Shown: positions 1 through 7,263, counted from the stretch's first letter. The stretch is 12,502 nt of DNA from Candidatus Neomicrothrix sp. UBA2974 (GCA_002348705.1 DEAU01000010.1:189657-202158); one strand, 5' to 3'. The notes: generated by a model from the sequence alone, not told the origin. A program made the numbers and translations.

Positions 1-84
1 CCCGCCATTTTTTCGTCTCGGGTCCTCTGAGTCCTGTGGTGCTGAAGGTGGGTGGTCCCGAACCCTCACGAGGAGAGAACCTGC

Positions 85-111
85 GTGACAAACAGGAGAG
101 ACGACCGATAG
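85..111 (+). promoter_or_regulatory. possible 8-codon leader ORF overlapping the infC start
   Basis: A GTG at 85 opens a short frame that reads MTNRRDDR and stops at TAG 109-111. It is preceded by AGGAGAG at 71-77 with a 7-base gap. The same AGGAGAG word recurs at 94-100, again 7 bases before the ATA at 108 that I propose as the infC start. The leader stop (109-111) overlaps that ATA (108-110). What is seen is two identical Shine-Dalgarno words at equal spacing and a stop/start overlap. That this peptide is translated and couples to infC is inference. Confidence 0.35.
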
Positions 112-797
112 CAGCCCCAACGAGCCAGGAACCGCGGATCAACGACCGCATTCGTGCCCAACAGGTCCGGTTGGTCTCACCCGATGGTGAGCAGATGGGT
201 ATTCAAGACCTGACCGACGCGTTGGATGCAGCGCAGGAGATGGGACTGGATCTGGTGGAAGTGGCCGACAAGGCCGACCCGCCGGTTTGCCGGATCATGG
301 ATTATGGGAAGTTCAAATACGAACAGTCCCAGCGGGCCAAAGAATCGCGGAAGAAGGCAACATACGTTTTAGTCAAGGAGATGAAGTACCGACCGAAGAT
401 TGGTCCCGGAGACTTTGCGACTAAGACCCGGAAGGTGGAGGCATTCCTCGCCGAAGGCAGCAAGGTCAAGGTCACCATCATGTTCCGTGGTCGGGAGATG
501 CAGCATCCCGAGTTGGGACGTCGGATTCTGGACAACGTCGCCGAAGCGGTCTCGCACGTCGGCCGCGTTGAGGTTTATCCAAAACAGGACGGTCGCAACA
601 TGGTCATGGTGCTGGTGCCTGGCAAAGCCACCCGCAAACAGAGAGAGGCGGCCGCTGAGCGTCGGGCCGCCGCTGAGGAGTCCCTCGCCGAGGACGAGGC
701 CAATGAGGACAGTGGCGGCGCCGAAAGTCCTGCTGCTGCGGCATCTCCAGCCGAGGCGCAGGAAACGGATTCGACCTCAGTCGAACAGATCGGCTGA
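108..797 (+). CDS. infC: translation initiation factor IF-3
   Basis: IF-3 binds the 30S subunit, prevents premature 50S joining and checks start-codon and initiator-tRNA selection. From ATA 108 the product is 229 residues. The N domain contains EPRINDRIR and the signature region LDLVEVADKADPPVCRIMDYGKF. The C domain contains the RPKIGPGDF and VTIMFRGREMQHPELG stretches and ends near QDGRNMVMVLVPGK. A tail of about 55 residues follows, rich in Ala and Glu, low in complexity and probably disordered. The frame is open upstream to GTG 36, but neither that GTG nor its neighbours has a good ribosome-binding site. ATA 108 has AGGAGAG 7 bases upstream and gives a conventional IF-3 N-terminus. CTG 81 is a second non-standard option. 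Non-canonical infC starts (AUU in E. coli) are known to support autoregulation. Identity is certain; the start is inferred. Confidence 0.95.
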   Translation: MAAPTSQEPRINDRIRAQQVRLVSPDGEQMGIQDLTDALDAAQEMGLDLVEVADKADPPVCRIMDYGKFKYEQSQRAKESRKKATYVLVKEMKYRPKIGPGDFATKTRKVEAFLAEGSKVKVTIMFRGREMQHPELGRRILDNVAEAVSHVGRVEVYPKQDGRNMVMVLVPGKATRKQREAAAERRAAAEESLAEDEANEDSGGAESPAAAASPAEAQETDSTSVEQIG

Positions 798-854
798 CTG
801 ACCATCTAGGTCCGACGAACTTAAGAACAAGAAGCAGAGACCGGAGCAGAGATC

Positions 855-1031
855 ATGTCCAAGATGAAGACCCACCGGGGTATGGCCAAGCGCATCAAGG
901 TAACCGGCACCGGTCGCCTGAAGCGGGGCACCTATGTGAAAAAAGCGGTGAAGCTGAAGCGGCGGCGAGGTCGCCAGTTCGACGTGGATCCCACCAACGT
1001 CTCGTCTGTCCGTAAGCAACTCGGAATCTGA
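855..1031 (+). CDS. rpmI: 50S ribosomal protein L35 (short, atypical middle)
   Basis: This small, very basic protein of the large subunit is 58 residues long and starts at ATG 855, with GGAG at 843-846 upstream. The N-terminal signature KMKTHRGMAKRIKVTGTGRL is clear, and the end (VSSVRKQLG) matches the usual L35 C-terminal helix region. Its place between infC and rplT fits the classic three-gene operon. The middle is odd. Most L35 proteins are about 64 residues and carry an H-L/I-L-x-K-K-S type block there, while this one reads RGTYVKKAVKLKRRRGRQF, so it is about six residues short and lacks the histidine. I see no stop or obvious frameshift, so it is probably functional and lineage-specific. 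Confidence 0.93.
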   Translation: MSKMKTHRGMAKRIKVTGTGRLKRGTYVKKAVKLKRRRGRQFDVDPTNVSSVRKQLGI

Positions 1032-1036
1032 AGCTG

Positions 1037-1114
1037 GGCCACCAAACCGGTGGCCGATACCCGGGGGCGAGGTCCCCGCACAACACGCCCGAACAGCCGT
1101 CGCATGCCGACGGC
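1037..1114 (+). promoter_or_regulatory. three-hairpin RNA leader of rplT
   Basis: The rpmI-rplT spacer contains three back-to-back inverted repeats. Hairpin 1 has a perfect 7-bp stem GGCCACC/GGTGGCC (1037-1043 with 1049-1055) and loop AAACC. Hairpin 2 has CGGGG/CCCCG (1062-1066 with 1074-1078) plus a G-T wobble and loop CGAGG. Hairpin 3 has a perfect 7-bp stem GCCGTCG/CGACGGC (1096-1102 with 1108-1114) and loop CATGC. There is no T-run, so these are not intrinsic terminators. L20 is known to repress its own operon by binding structured mRNA in E. coli and B. subtilis. That this element does so here is inference. Confidence 0.5.
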
Positions 1115-1135
1115 ACCGTCCACAAGGAGACAGTG

Positions 1136-1492
1136 ATGGCCAGGGTCAAGCGAGCTGTCCACAGCAAGAAGAAGCACAAAGCCGTTCTGGAACAGGCGAA
1201 GGGCTATTACGGCGACAAGAGTCGGACCTTTCGCGCTGCCAACGAGCAGGTAATGCATTCGGGGAACTACGCCTTCCGCGATCGACGGGCCCGCAAAGGT
1301 CAGTTCCGCCGACTGTGGATTCAGCGCATCAATGCCGCCTGTCGACAGCATGGAACCAACTACAGCGGTTTCATTGCGGGTCTGAAGCAGGCAGGCATTG
1401 AGGTCGACCGAAAGGTCTTGGCTGACCTAGCGGTGAATGACACCGTCGCGTTTGCTGCCTTGGTCGAGATGGCCAATTCAGAGGAAGCCTGA
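1136..1492 (+). CDS. rplT: 50S ribosomal protein L20
   Basis: L20 is an rRNA-binding protein needed early in 50S assembly and, in several bacteria, an autoregulator of the infC-rpmI-rplT operon. The 118-residue product has the full family pattern: ARVKRAVHSKKKHKAVLEQAKGYYG at the N-terminus, then FRAANEQVMHSGNYAFRDRRARKGQFRRLWIQRINAA, and a C-terminal globular region ending in FAALVEMANSEEA. ATG 1136 is preferred over the adjacent GTG 1133 because L20 proteins begin MARVKR and because AAGGAG at 1124-1129 lies 6 bases upstream. The long spacer after rpmI is structured (see the three-hairpin element). Confidence 0.97.
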   Translation: MARVKRAVHSKKKHKAVLEQAKGYYGDKSRTFRAANEQVMHSGNYAFRDRRARKGQFRRLWIQRINAACRQHGTNYSGFIAGLKQAGIEVDRKVLADLAVNDTVAFAALVEMANSEEA

Positions 1493-1539
1493 CCCTCCCC
1501 GGGACGGGTTTTCGACGGCTATCTGCCACCCCAAGCTCC

Positions 1540-2358
1540 ATGCGCGAATTCCCCACAGGTGCTTCGGGGCTGCGCCGTCTCCGACGTTTGGCTCGAGACA
1601 GCGACTATAGAGCCGACTCGGGGACTTCGGTGGTGGAGGGCCCTGTCCTCGTGGGCGAGGCGATAGAGGCTGGCCGGGACGTTCGTCTAGTTGTGGCGCC
1701 GACTTCAATGGTGGGTGATCCGATTGTGTCGGACCTGCTTGCCCGGGCTGCAGCACTAGGCATTGAGTCCGGCACAGTTGTCGACCGTGCGTTTGCCGGG
1801 TTGACTTCGACTAGGTCGCCACAGCCAGCGGTGGCTGAGGTTGCTCACCATGATGTTGATCCGGAGGTCCTGGTCGGGTCGGTCCGGCCGGGCCGGCCGC
1901 TGCTAGTGCTGGCCGAATTGGCTGACCCGGGCAATGTAGGGACGCTATTTCGGTCTGCTGAGGCCTTTGATGCCGCTGGGGTTCTGGTTGCTGGCGGCGT
2001 CGATCCGTACAATCCGAAAGTGGTACGAGCCGCAGCCGGGTCCTCATTCCGACTACCGTTCGCTCGGATGGCTGAGGCGTTCGAAGCTATAGATCTTTTG
2101 GCGGCGGCTGGCGTGGAGGTCTGGGCAGCGGTTCCATGTGGAGGCGCACCCGTTGTTGAAGTGCCTGTGGACAGAGCGGTCGCCCTCGTTCTCGGAAACG
2201 AGCCACGGGGCCTATCGGAAGAACTAGTGGTTGCCTGTGCCGGTTCCGCCACGGTTGCCACGGTCCGGGGGGTGGAGTCTCTCAACGTGGCGGTCGCCGG
2301 ATCGGTGGCTCTTTACGAGATGACCCGGGATCGGGTCCGATACGCCGGCTCCGGGTAG
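1540..2358 (+). CDS. TrmH/SpoU-family RNA 2'-O-methyltransferase
   Basis: This is a predicted SAM-dependent enzyme that methylates a ribose 2'-OH in rRNA or tRNA. It is 272 residues long. An N-terminal substrate-binding domain (about 1-105, with VVEGPVLVGEAIEAG) precedes the trefoil-knot SPOUT domain. Motif 1 is ADPGNVGTLFRSAEAF (128-143) with the conserved Asn132 and Arg138. Motif 2 is LVLGNEPRGLS (216-226). Motif 3 is ESLNVAVAGSVALYE (246-260). The position directly after rplT and before pheS matches the tsnR-type gene of other actinobacteria, such as the M. tuberculosis infC cluster. The target nucleotide cannot be read from sequence, so I give no symbol; rlmB-like or tsnR-like are both possible. 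The start ATG 1540 has no clear ribosome-binding site. Confidence 0.9.
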   Translation: MREFPTGASGLRRLRRLARDSDYRADSGTSVVEGPVLVGEAIEAGRDVRLVVAPTSMVGDPIVSDLLARAAALGIESGTVVDRAFAGLTSTRSPQPAVAEVAHHDVDPEVLVGSVRPGRPLLVLAELADPGNVGTLFRSAEAFDAAGVLVAGGVDPYNPKVVRAAAGSSFRLPFARMAEAFEAIDLLAAAGVEVWAAVPCGGAPVVEVPVDRAVALVLGNEPRGLSEELVVACAGSATVATVRGVESLNVAVAGSVALYEMTRDRVRYAGSG

Positions 2359-2479
2359 TGGTGGGTTGGCTCGCTGGCGCGCTGCTTTGGAAACGGTCAT
2401 GGGCGACCGAGGGACGGTGCCGTAGCCTGCTTGCCGTAACCACCCGCTTCACTATTCCTGATCCCACCTGACACCTCTT
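2359..2479 (+). promoter_or_regulatory. trmH-pheS spacer with weak promoter candidate
   Basis: This 121-base gap could hold the pheST promoter. The best pair I see is TTGCCG (2431-2436) and TATTCC (2453-2458), 16 bases apart, and both match the consensus poorly. Transcription from it would start only about 15 bases before the GTG start of pheS. I found no Phe-codon-rich leader peptide and no terminator hairpin, so attenuation as in E. coli pheST is not supported. Confidence 0.2.
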
Positions 2480-3478
2480 GTGACTCTCGACCTCGACCAG
2501 CACCTGATCGATGCGACCAACGCTGTGGCCGCAGTCGGCGACCTCGACGGCCTCCAGCGGATTGAGGGAGAGTTGCTGGGCAAATCATCAGTTGTTAACG
2601 AGGCTCGACGATCGCTTGGCGAATTGGAACAAGAAGCGCGAAAGCAAGCAGGTCGGCGTCTAAACGAGGTCCGGACCGAACTGGAGAAGTTACTAGCCGA
2701 ACGTCGCGTCGTCTTGGAGGCCGCAGAGCGTGCTGCTGTCCTTGAAGCCGAGCGGCTAGACCTCACGGAGTTCGACCGCGGCCAGCGACTGGGCCATAGG
2801 CACGTAGTCACCCAGACTTGGGAGCGGCTTGAGGACATCTTTGTTGGAATGGGCTTCACAGTTGCCGAGGGGCCTGAGATCGAAGATGAATGGCACAACT
2901 TCGGAGCCTTGAACTTCCCGCCTGACCACCCCGCGCGCGACATGTACGACACGCTCTATGTGGACTATGGCGAACCGGGAAGCACGCTGCTGCGCACCCA
3001 TACGTCGCCGGTGCAGATCCGGGTTATGGAGTCTGGTGAGCCACCGATCTACTCGATAATGCCGGGCCGTGTATTTCGGAGCGATACGGCCGATGCCACC
3101 CATATGCCGGTCTTCCATCAGATCGAAGGACTGGTGGTGGATCGGAGGATCACCTTTGGTGACATGGCCGGCACCATGGATGCATTTACGAAGGCCTACT
3201 TTGGAAGGGACTTCGCCTCTCGCCTGCGTCCGTCCTATTTCCCCTTCACTGAGCCGTCTGCGGAATTCGACATCCTTCGTGATGACGGTTCGTGGTTGGA
3301 GTTGGCGGGCTGTGGGATGGTCCACCCCAACGTGTTGGAGGCTGGCGGTTTGGACCCCGAGATCTGGTCGGGTTTTGCCTTCGGCTTCGGTCTTGACCGT
3401 CTGGCATTGATGCGCCACGGCATTGATGATCTGCGCGAACTGTTTCGTAACGACCACCGCTTTCTTTCGCAGTTCTGA
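2480..3478 (+). CDS. pheS: phenylalanyl-tRNA synthetase alpha subunit
   Basis: PheS is the catalytic subunit of the (alpha-beta)2 enzyme that charges tRNA-Phe in the cytoplasm. It is 332 residues, a normal full length. An N-terminal coiled-coil arm (about 25-95, Glu/Arg/Leu rich) is expected to contact the tRNA. The class II core follows with ERLEDIFVGMGFTVAEGPEIE (115-135), motif 2 around LLRTHTSPVQIR to GRVFRSDTADATHMPVFHQIEG (170-217), the PSYFPFTEPSAEFDI substrate-pocket stretch (251-265), and motif 3 GFAFGFGLDRLALMRHGIDDLR (298-319). The GTG start at 2480 gives the expected N-terminus. The pheT start lies 37 bases downstream, so the two subunits are surely co-transcribed. Confidence 0.98.
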   Translation: MTLDLDQHLIDATNAVAAVGDLDGLQRIEGELLGKSSVVNEARRSLGELEQEARKQAGRRLNEVRTELEKLLAERRVVLEAAERAAVLEAERLDLTEFDRGQRLGHRHVVTQTWERLEDIFVGMGFTVAEGPEIEDEWHNFGALNFPPDHPARDMYDTLYVDYGEPGSTLLRTHTSPVQIRVMESGEPPIYSIMPGRVFRSDTADATHMPVFHQIEGLVVDRRITFGDMAGTMDAFTKAYFGRDFASRLRPSYFPFTEPSAEFDILRDDGSWLELAGCGMVHPNVLEAGGLDPEIWSGFAFGFGLDRLALMRHGIDDLRELFRNDHRFLSQF

Positions 3479-3515
3479 TGTCCGCAACGCCAGCAGCATC
3501 CAGTGGCGGGGTCCA

Positions 3516-5885
3516 ATGAAGGTCCTCCTCTCCTGGCTTCGCGAGTTCGCCCCAGTCAGCGGTGATCCCTCTGAGATCGGTGAACAGTTGAGTGGCCTCG
3601 GCCTTGCCGTAGAGGAGATATCTGCTATCGGCGGCGGTCTCGACGGAATTGTGGTGGCCCGAGTTCTGGAACTGCGGCCACACCCGGACGCGGATCGGAT
3701 CCAGTTGGTTGATGTAGACGCCGGAGATGGCGAGGTTTTGCAGATCTGCTGCGGGGCTTTCAACATGTCGGCAGGAGACCTTGTGCCGCTAGCGACCTTG
3801 GGGACGACCATGCCTGATGGCATGGAGATCGCTCGACGCAAGATGCGTGGCCAATGGTCAAACGGGATGCTCTGTTCGCCGGAGGAGATAGGCCTTGGTG
3901 AAGGTCAGGACGGAATCCTCTTGCTGGGATCAGAACTCGAGGTCGGGGCCCCACTGGTGGAGGCCCTCGAATTGCAGCCGGACATTCTCTACGACCTAGA
4001 GGTAAACCCGAATCGCCCGGATGCCATGTCGGTGGCTGGAGTGGCCCGAGATCTAGCTGCTCGACAGGGCGTTCCGTTTGTTTTGCCGGATCCGAGGCCA
4101 GCCGAAGTAGGGGAATCGGCTGGTGGCCGTCTCACTGTGGAGGTCTTGGATCCGGTTCTCTGCGGTCGGTTCGTGGCTCGGGTGCTGGATCAGATCACCA
4201 TCGGTCCATCGCCGAATTGGTTGGTTAACCGCTTGACGGCTCTAGGGATGAGGCCCATCAACAACGTTGTGGACGTCTCGAACTACGTGATGCTCGAACT
4301 TGGCCAACCCAGCCACACCTACGATCTGGATGCTGTTGTTGGTTCAAAACTTCGGGTCCGCCGGGCTGTCGACGATGAGACCATCGAAACTCTGGACGGG
4401 GTTGACCGGACACTGGGCTCCACCGATGGTGTGATCGCCGACGGCGACAATCAGGCCATTGGCATCGCCGGGATAATGGGTGGAGCCTCAACCGAGGTCA
4501 GTGAGTCCACGACAAGTGTTGCGCTTGAGATGGCCTGGTGGGACCCTCAGTCCATCTCCACTTCGTCGCGGCGCCTAGGGCTTAGAAGTGAGGCGTCGGC
4601 TCGCTTTGAACGGGGCGCCGATCCGGAGGTGGCGGACTTAGCTATGCGGCGTTTCGCTGAATTGCTGGTTGGCGCCGGAGCCACGCTGGCTCCCGGGGTA
4701 GTCGACGTCCGCGGATCTGTCCCCAACCGGTTACCGGTCCGGGTCCGGACTGCCCGGGTCAACGACCTTCTTGGAACCGCCTTGTCTCGGGACGAGATGG
4801 CTGCACTGCTGGGCCCGATCGGTTTCATCAGCGAACCGGCGGGGGGAGATCATTCGTCAGCTGACCTTGACGTGGTCGTGCCAAGTTTCCGGCCGGACAG
4901 CGCTGCTGAGATCGATGTGGTCGAGGAAGTAGCTCGAATGCATGGGTACGGACACATATCTAGGACCGTCCCGAGTTCCACAATCACGGGTTCGCTCACC
5001 TCCTACCAAAAAGATCGTCGGTTAGTTCGCGACACAATGGTTGGCCATGGTCTCGACGAGGTCATGCCCGTACCCTTCCTGGCTCCCGGTGACCTCGAGA
5101 GGGCCGGGTTGCCGGCCGACGGGATAACGGTGGCGAACCCACTGGTGGCTGAGGAGTCGGTCATGCGCGCCTCGCTGCGCCCGGGCATCCTCAAGACACT
5201 TGCGTACAATGCCTCCCACCGGCTCAAGGGCCTCGGAGTGTTCGAGATAGGTCATGTCTACCGATGGCCGTCTACGGAACAGCCGCTGCCCGATGAGCGG
5301 GAGCACCTGGCGGTCGGCCTAGGTGGTCGCGACGCCACCGGTGCGGTGGCCGTTTGGTCAGCGCTGGCCGACGCTCTGGACTGCCGTGGCTACGACTTGG
5401 TTGCCGACTTTCCAGCCGGCCTGCACCCGAGCCGGACGGCCCGCCTCGAGGTCGACGGCGTGGCCGTCGGCTACGTCGGCGAGGTCGATCCCGGGGTGCT
5501 CGAGGCGTACGGAATTGGCGAACGGGTGGGCTGGTTAGAGGTTAATCTGCAGGCTCTACTGGCTCTGCCGCATGGTGGCCGGCCATACCACCAGGTCAGC
5601 CGGTACCCGTCGTCGGACATCGACCTAGCCTTCGAGGTAGATGAGGGCACGCCCGCCTCGGCGGTGCGGGCCTGCCTGGTTGCGGCAGCCGGCGGCCTAC
5701 TGGTCGACCTGTCGCTGTTCGACGTGTTCCGTGGTGCCCCGGTGGCCGATGGGCGTCGGAGTTTGGCCTTCACCCTGCGGTTCCAGGCTGAGGACCGCAC
5801 GCTGACCGATTCCGAGGTGGCCGAGGTCCGGACCGCCTGCATTGCAGCGGTCGAGGGCGCGCTGCCCGCCACGTTGCGGGGCTGA
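3516..5885 (+). CDS. pheT: phenylalanyl-tRNA synthetase beta subunit
   Basis: PheT is the non-catalytic partner of PheS; it binds tRNA and edits mischarged Tyr-tRNA-Phe. It has 789 residues. The frame is open upstream to 3423, but ATG 3516 is chosen because PheT proteins begin MKVLLSWLREF and the extra 31 residues overlap the end of pheS. Domains in order: EMAP-like tRNA-binding OB fold (about 41-150, with HPDADRIQLVDVDAG); B3/B4 editing domain (about 210-380, with LVNRLTALGMRPINNVVDVSN); B5 domain (about 400-475); catalytic-like domain (about 480-690, with ANPLVAEESVMRASLRPG); and C-terminal FDX-ACB anticodon-binding domain (about 691-789, with SRYPSSDIDLAFEV and FRFQAEDRTLTDSEV-type end). 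GC content rises in the last third, continuing into the next gene. Confidence 0.97.
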   Translation: MKVLLSWLREFAPVSGDPSEIGEQLSGLGLAVEEISAIGGGLDGIVVARVLELRPHPDADRIQLVDVDAGDGEVLQICCGAFNMSAGDLVPLATLGTTMPDGMEIARRKMRGQWSNGMLCSPEEIGLGEGQDGILLLGSELEVGAPLVEALELQPDILYDLEVNPNRPDAMSVAGVARDLAARQGVPFVLPDPRPAEVGESAGGRLTVEVLDPVLCGRFVARVLDQITIGPSPNWLVNRLTALGMRPINNVVDVSNYVMLELGQPSHTYDLDAVVGSKLRVRRAVDDETIETLDGVDRTLGSTDGVIADGDNQAIGIAGIMGGASTEVSESTTSVALEMAWWDPQSISTSSRRLGLRSEASARFERGADPEVADLAMRRFAELLVGAGATLAPGVVDVRGSVPNRLPVRVRTARVNDLLGTALSRDEMAALLGPIGFISEPAGGDHSSADLDVVVPSFRPDSAAEIDVVEEVARMHGYGHISRTVPSSTITGSLTSYQKDRRLVRDTMVGHGLDEVMPVPFLAPGDLERAGLPADGITVANPLVAEESVMRASLRPGILKTLAYNASHRLKGLGVFEIGHVYRWPSTEQPLPDEREHLAVGLGGRDATGAVAVWSALADALDCRGYDLVADFPAGLHPSRTARLEVDGVAVGYVGEVDPGVLEAYGIGERVGWLEVNLQALLALPHGGRPYHQVSRYPSSDIDLAFEVDEGTPASAVRACLVAAAGGLLVDLSLFDVFRGAPVADGRRSLAFTLRFQAEDRTLTDSEVAEVRTACIAAVEGALPATLRG

Positions 5886-5908
5886 GTCGAACGCTACGTT
5901 CCACTGCC

Positions 5909-6886
5909 ATGCGTGCATGGCAGGTCCACGAACTGGGTGATCCGATCGACCGCTTGGTCCTTGACGAGGTCGAGGCGCCCGAGCCGAAGCCGGGCGGGGT
6001 GGTGGTGGCCTCTGAGGCGGTCGGTCTGGCCTTTCCCGACGTGCTGCAGGTCCGCGGCGAGTACCAGGTGAGGCCTCCGCTGCCCTTCGTTCCTGGCAGT
6101 GAGACGGCGGGCAAGGTGGTGGCGGTCGGTGGCGACGTGGACGACGGCCTAGTGGGTCGGCGGGTGGTTGCACTCGGCGGGGGACTGTCCGAGCTGGTCG
6201 GCCTGCCCGCCTCAGCGGTTTTCGAGGTGCCGGACGGCCTGTCGTCTACCAAGGCGGCGGCCATCCCAATGAACTACTGCACCACGTGGTTCGCCCTCCA
6301 CGATCGGGCCCGGCTGGCGGCGGGGGAGACCCTGCTGGTCACCGGTGCCTCGGGTGGCGTGGGTTCGGCGGCCATTCAGTTGGGCCTGGCGGCGGGTGCA
6401 CGGGTGATTGCGGTGGCTGGTGGACCGGAGAAGGTGGCGGCCTGCAAAGCCGTGGGGGCTGACTCGGTCATCGACCACCGTGAGGTCGACGATCTGGTGG
6501 AGGAGGTTCGGTCGCTGACCGATGGTCGTGGTGTGGACGTGGCCTATGACCCGGTGGGTGGTGACGTCTTCCAGCAGGTCCGTCGTTGCATGGCCTGGAA
6601 CGGCCGGCTTTTGGTCATCGGGTTCGTGGCCGGGATCCCGGAGATGGCCACCAACCACATCCTGTTGAAGAACTACTCGGTGGTCGGCGTGCACTGGGGT
6701 GCTTCGCTGGTCCGGGACCCGGAGTCCTTGGGCCGGCAAGTGGGTGCCGTGTTCGATCTGGTTGGGGAAGGGGCGGTGGATCCGTTGCTTCATCCCCCGT
6801 ACGACTTCGAGGACGCTCCGCAGGCCCTTCAGGACATCTACGACCGGAAGGTGATCGGCAAGGTTGTGGCGGATTTGACGGCATGA
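5909..6886 (+). CDS. zinc-free MDR oxidoreductase, NADPH:quinone reductase type
   Basis: This 325-residue medium-chain reductase probably reduces a quinone or an enone with NADPH. The N-terminal GroES-like domain includes PFVPGSETAGKVVAVGGDV (59-77), and the Rossmann domain has the nucleotide motif GASGGVGSAAIQLGLAAGARV (146-166). KAVGADSVIDH (180-190) and DVAYDPVGGDVF (210-221) are typical of the family. Only three scattered cysteines are present and the GHE zinc signature is missing, which places it with the zinc-independent quinone oxidoreductases rather than alcohol dehydrogenases. The true substrate is unknown. It starts 23 bases after pheT, so it may be read through from pheST, though no functional link is apparent. 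Third-position GC is high. Confidence 0.88.
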   Translation: MRAWQVHELGDPIDRLVLDEVEAPEPKPGGVVVASEAVGLAFPDVLQVRGEYQVRPPLPFVPGSETAGKVVAVGGDVDDGLVGRRVVALGGGLSELVGLPASAVFEVPDGLSSTKAAAIPMNYCTTWFALHDRARLAAGETLLVTGASGGVGSAAIQLGLAAGARVIAVAGGPEKVAACKAVGADSVIDHREVDDLVEEVRSLTDGRGVDVAYDPVGGDVFQQVRRCMAWNGRLLVIGFVAGIPEMATNHILLKNYSVVGVHWGASLVRDPESLGRQVGAVFDLVGEGAVDPLLHPPYDFEDAPQALQDIYDRKVIGKVVADLTA

Positions 6887-6943
6887 ATCGCCGGACTGGG
6901 CCATAGGGCGGCCTCTGTTCGGGAAGAGTGCGCTACGCGTTCT

Positions 6944-6971
6944 CAAATCAACCAGCAAATCAACCAATTTG
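6944..6971. repeat. 12-bp tandem repeat plus small hairpin
   Basis: CAAATCAACCAG (6944-6955) is followed directly by CAAATCAACCAA (6956-6967), differing only in the last base. The second copy also forms a 5-bp inverted repeat CAAAT/ATTTG (6956-6960 with 6967-6971) around CAACCA. It lies 58 bases after the oxidoreductase stop codon in an otherwise GC-rich neighbourhood. No T-run follows, so a terminator role is doubtful. Confidence 0.7.
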
Positions 6972-7154
6972 TGTCTTCGGGCGGGCGAGCGGACCCCAGA
7001 AATCCCTGTGATTGCAACGATTTTGTGGTTTGAGCTACTTCTGGAGCCATGGGGCGAATCGGGGGCGCCTAAACCGGCATTGGCCCTATCGAGGTCGCCA
7101 GTAACCCGTTCGCCCTTGGGGTTGATTGACGGATTCGGCGTCGAAAGTTCTCGT

Positions 7155-7190
7155 ATTCCCCAGATGCGAGGGATTCACCAGATGCGAGGG
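7155..7190. repeat. 18-bp tandem repeat upstream of the TetR gene
   Basis: ATTCCCCAGATGCGAGGG (7155-7172) is followed immediately by ATTCACCAGATGCGAGGG (7173-7190), identical except for one base. The pair ends 107 bases before the regulator start and just upstream of the weak promoter candidate. This placement suits a pair of operator or activator sites on the same DNA face every 18 bp, or it may be a recent slippage duplication. The sequence alone does not decide. Confidence 0.75.
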
Positions 7191-7197
7191 GACTTAC

Positions 7198-7226
7198 TTT
7201 AGACTGGTGTCAAGCCAAGGTATATC
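7198..7226 (+). promoter_or_regulatory. weak promoter candidate for the regulator-surface protein operon
   Basis: TTTAGA (7198-7203, four of six matches to TTGACA) and TATATC (7221-7226, four of six matches to TATAAT) are 17 bases apart, the ideal spacing. They sit about 70 bases upstream of the regulator start. This is the best sigma-70-type pair in the spacer, but matches of this quality arise by chance. Confidence 0.3.
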
Positions 7227-7263
7227 GGATTGTCTGCAGAGTCGTAGGGGCTTGGGGGCGGGC

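Noticed and set aside
1498..1512. Possible terminator after rplT (CCCG-GGA-CGGG followed by TTTT)
   Set aside because: The stem is only 4 bp with a 3-base loop and a four-T tail, too weak to call.
2399..2425. Short ORF before pheS as a Phe attenuation leader
   Set aside because: It reads MGDRGTVP, contains no Phe codon, and no terminator or antiterminator hairpins follow.
3423..3515. Upstream extension of pheT
   Set aside because: It overlaps the pheS coding sequence and precedes the conserved MKVLLSWL start; ATG 3516 is better.
2756..3841. Long minus-strand open frame opposite pheS and the pheT start
   Set aside because: It lies antisense to two unmistakable genes, has no recognisable domain, and is rich in Arg and Ser as expected from reading a coding strand backwards.
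6969..7202. 77-codon plus-strand frame in the spacer
   Set aside because: No ribosome-binding site and no domain; its end simply translates the 18-bp tandem repeat.
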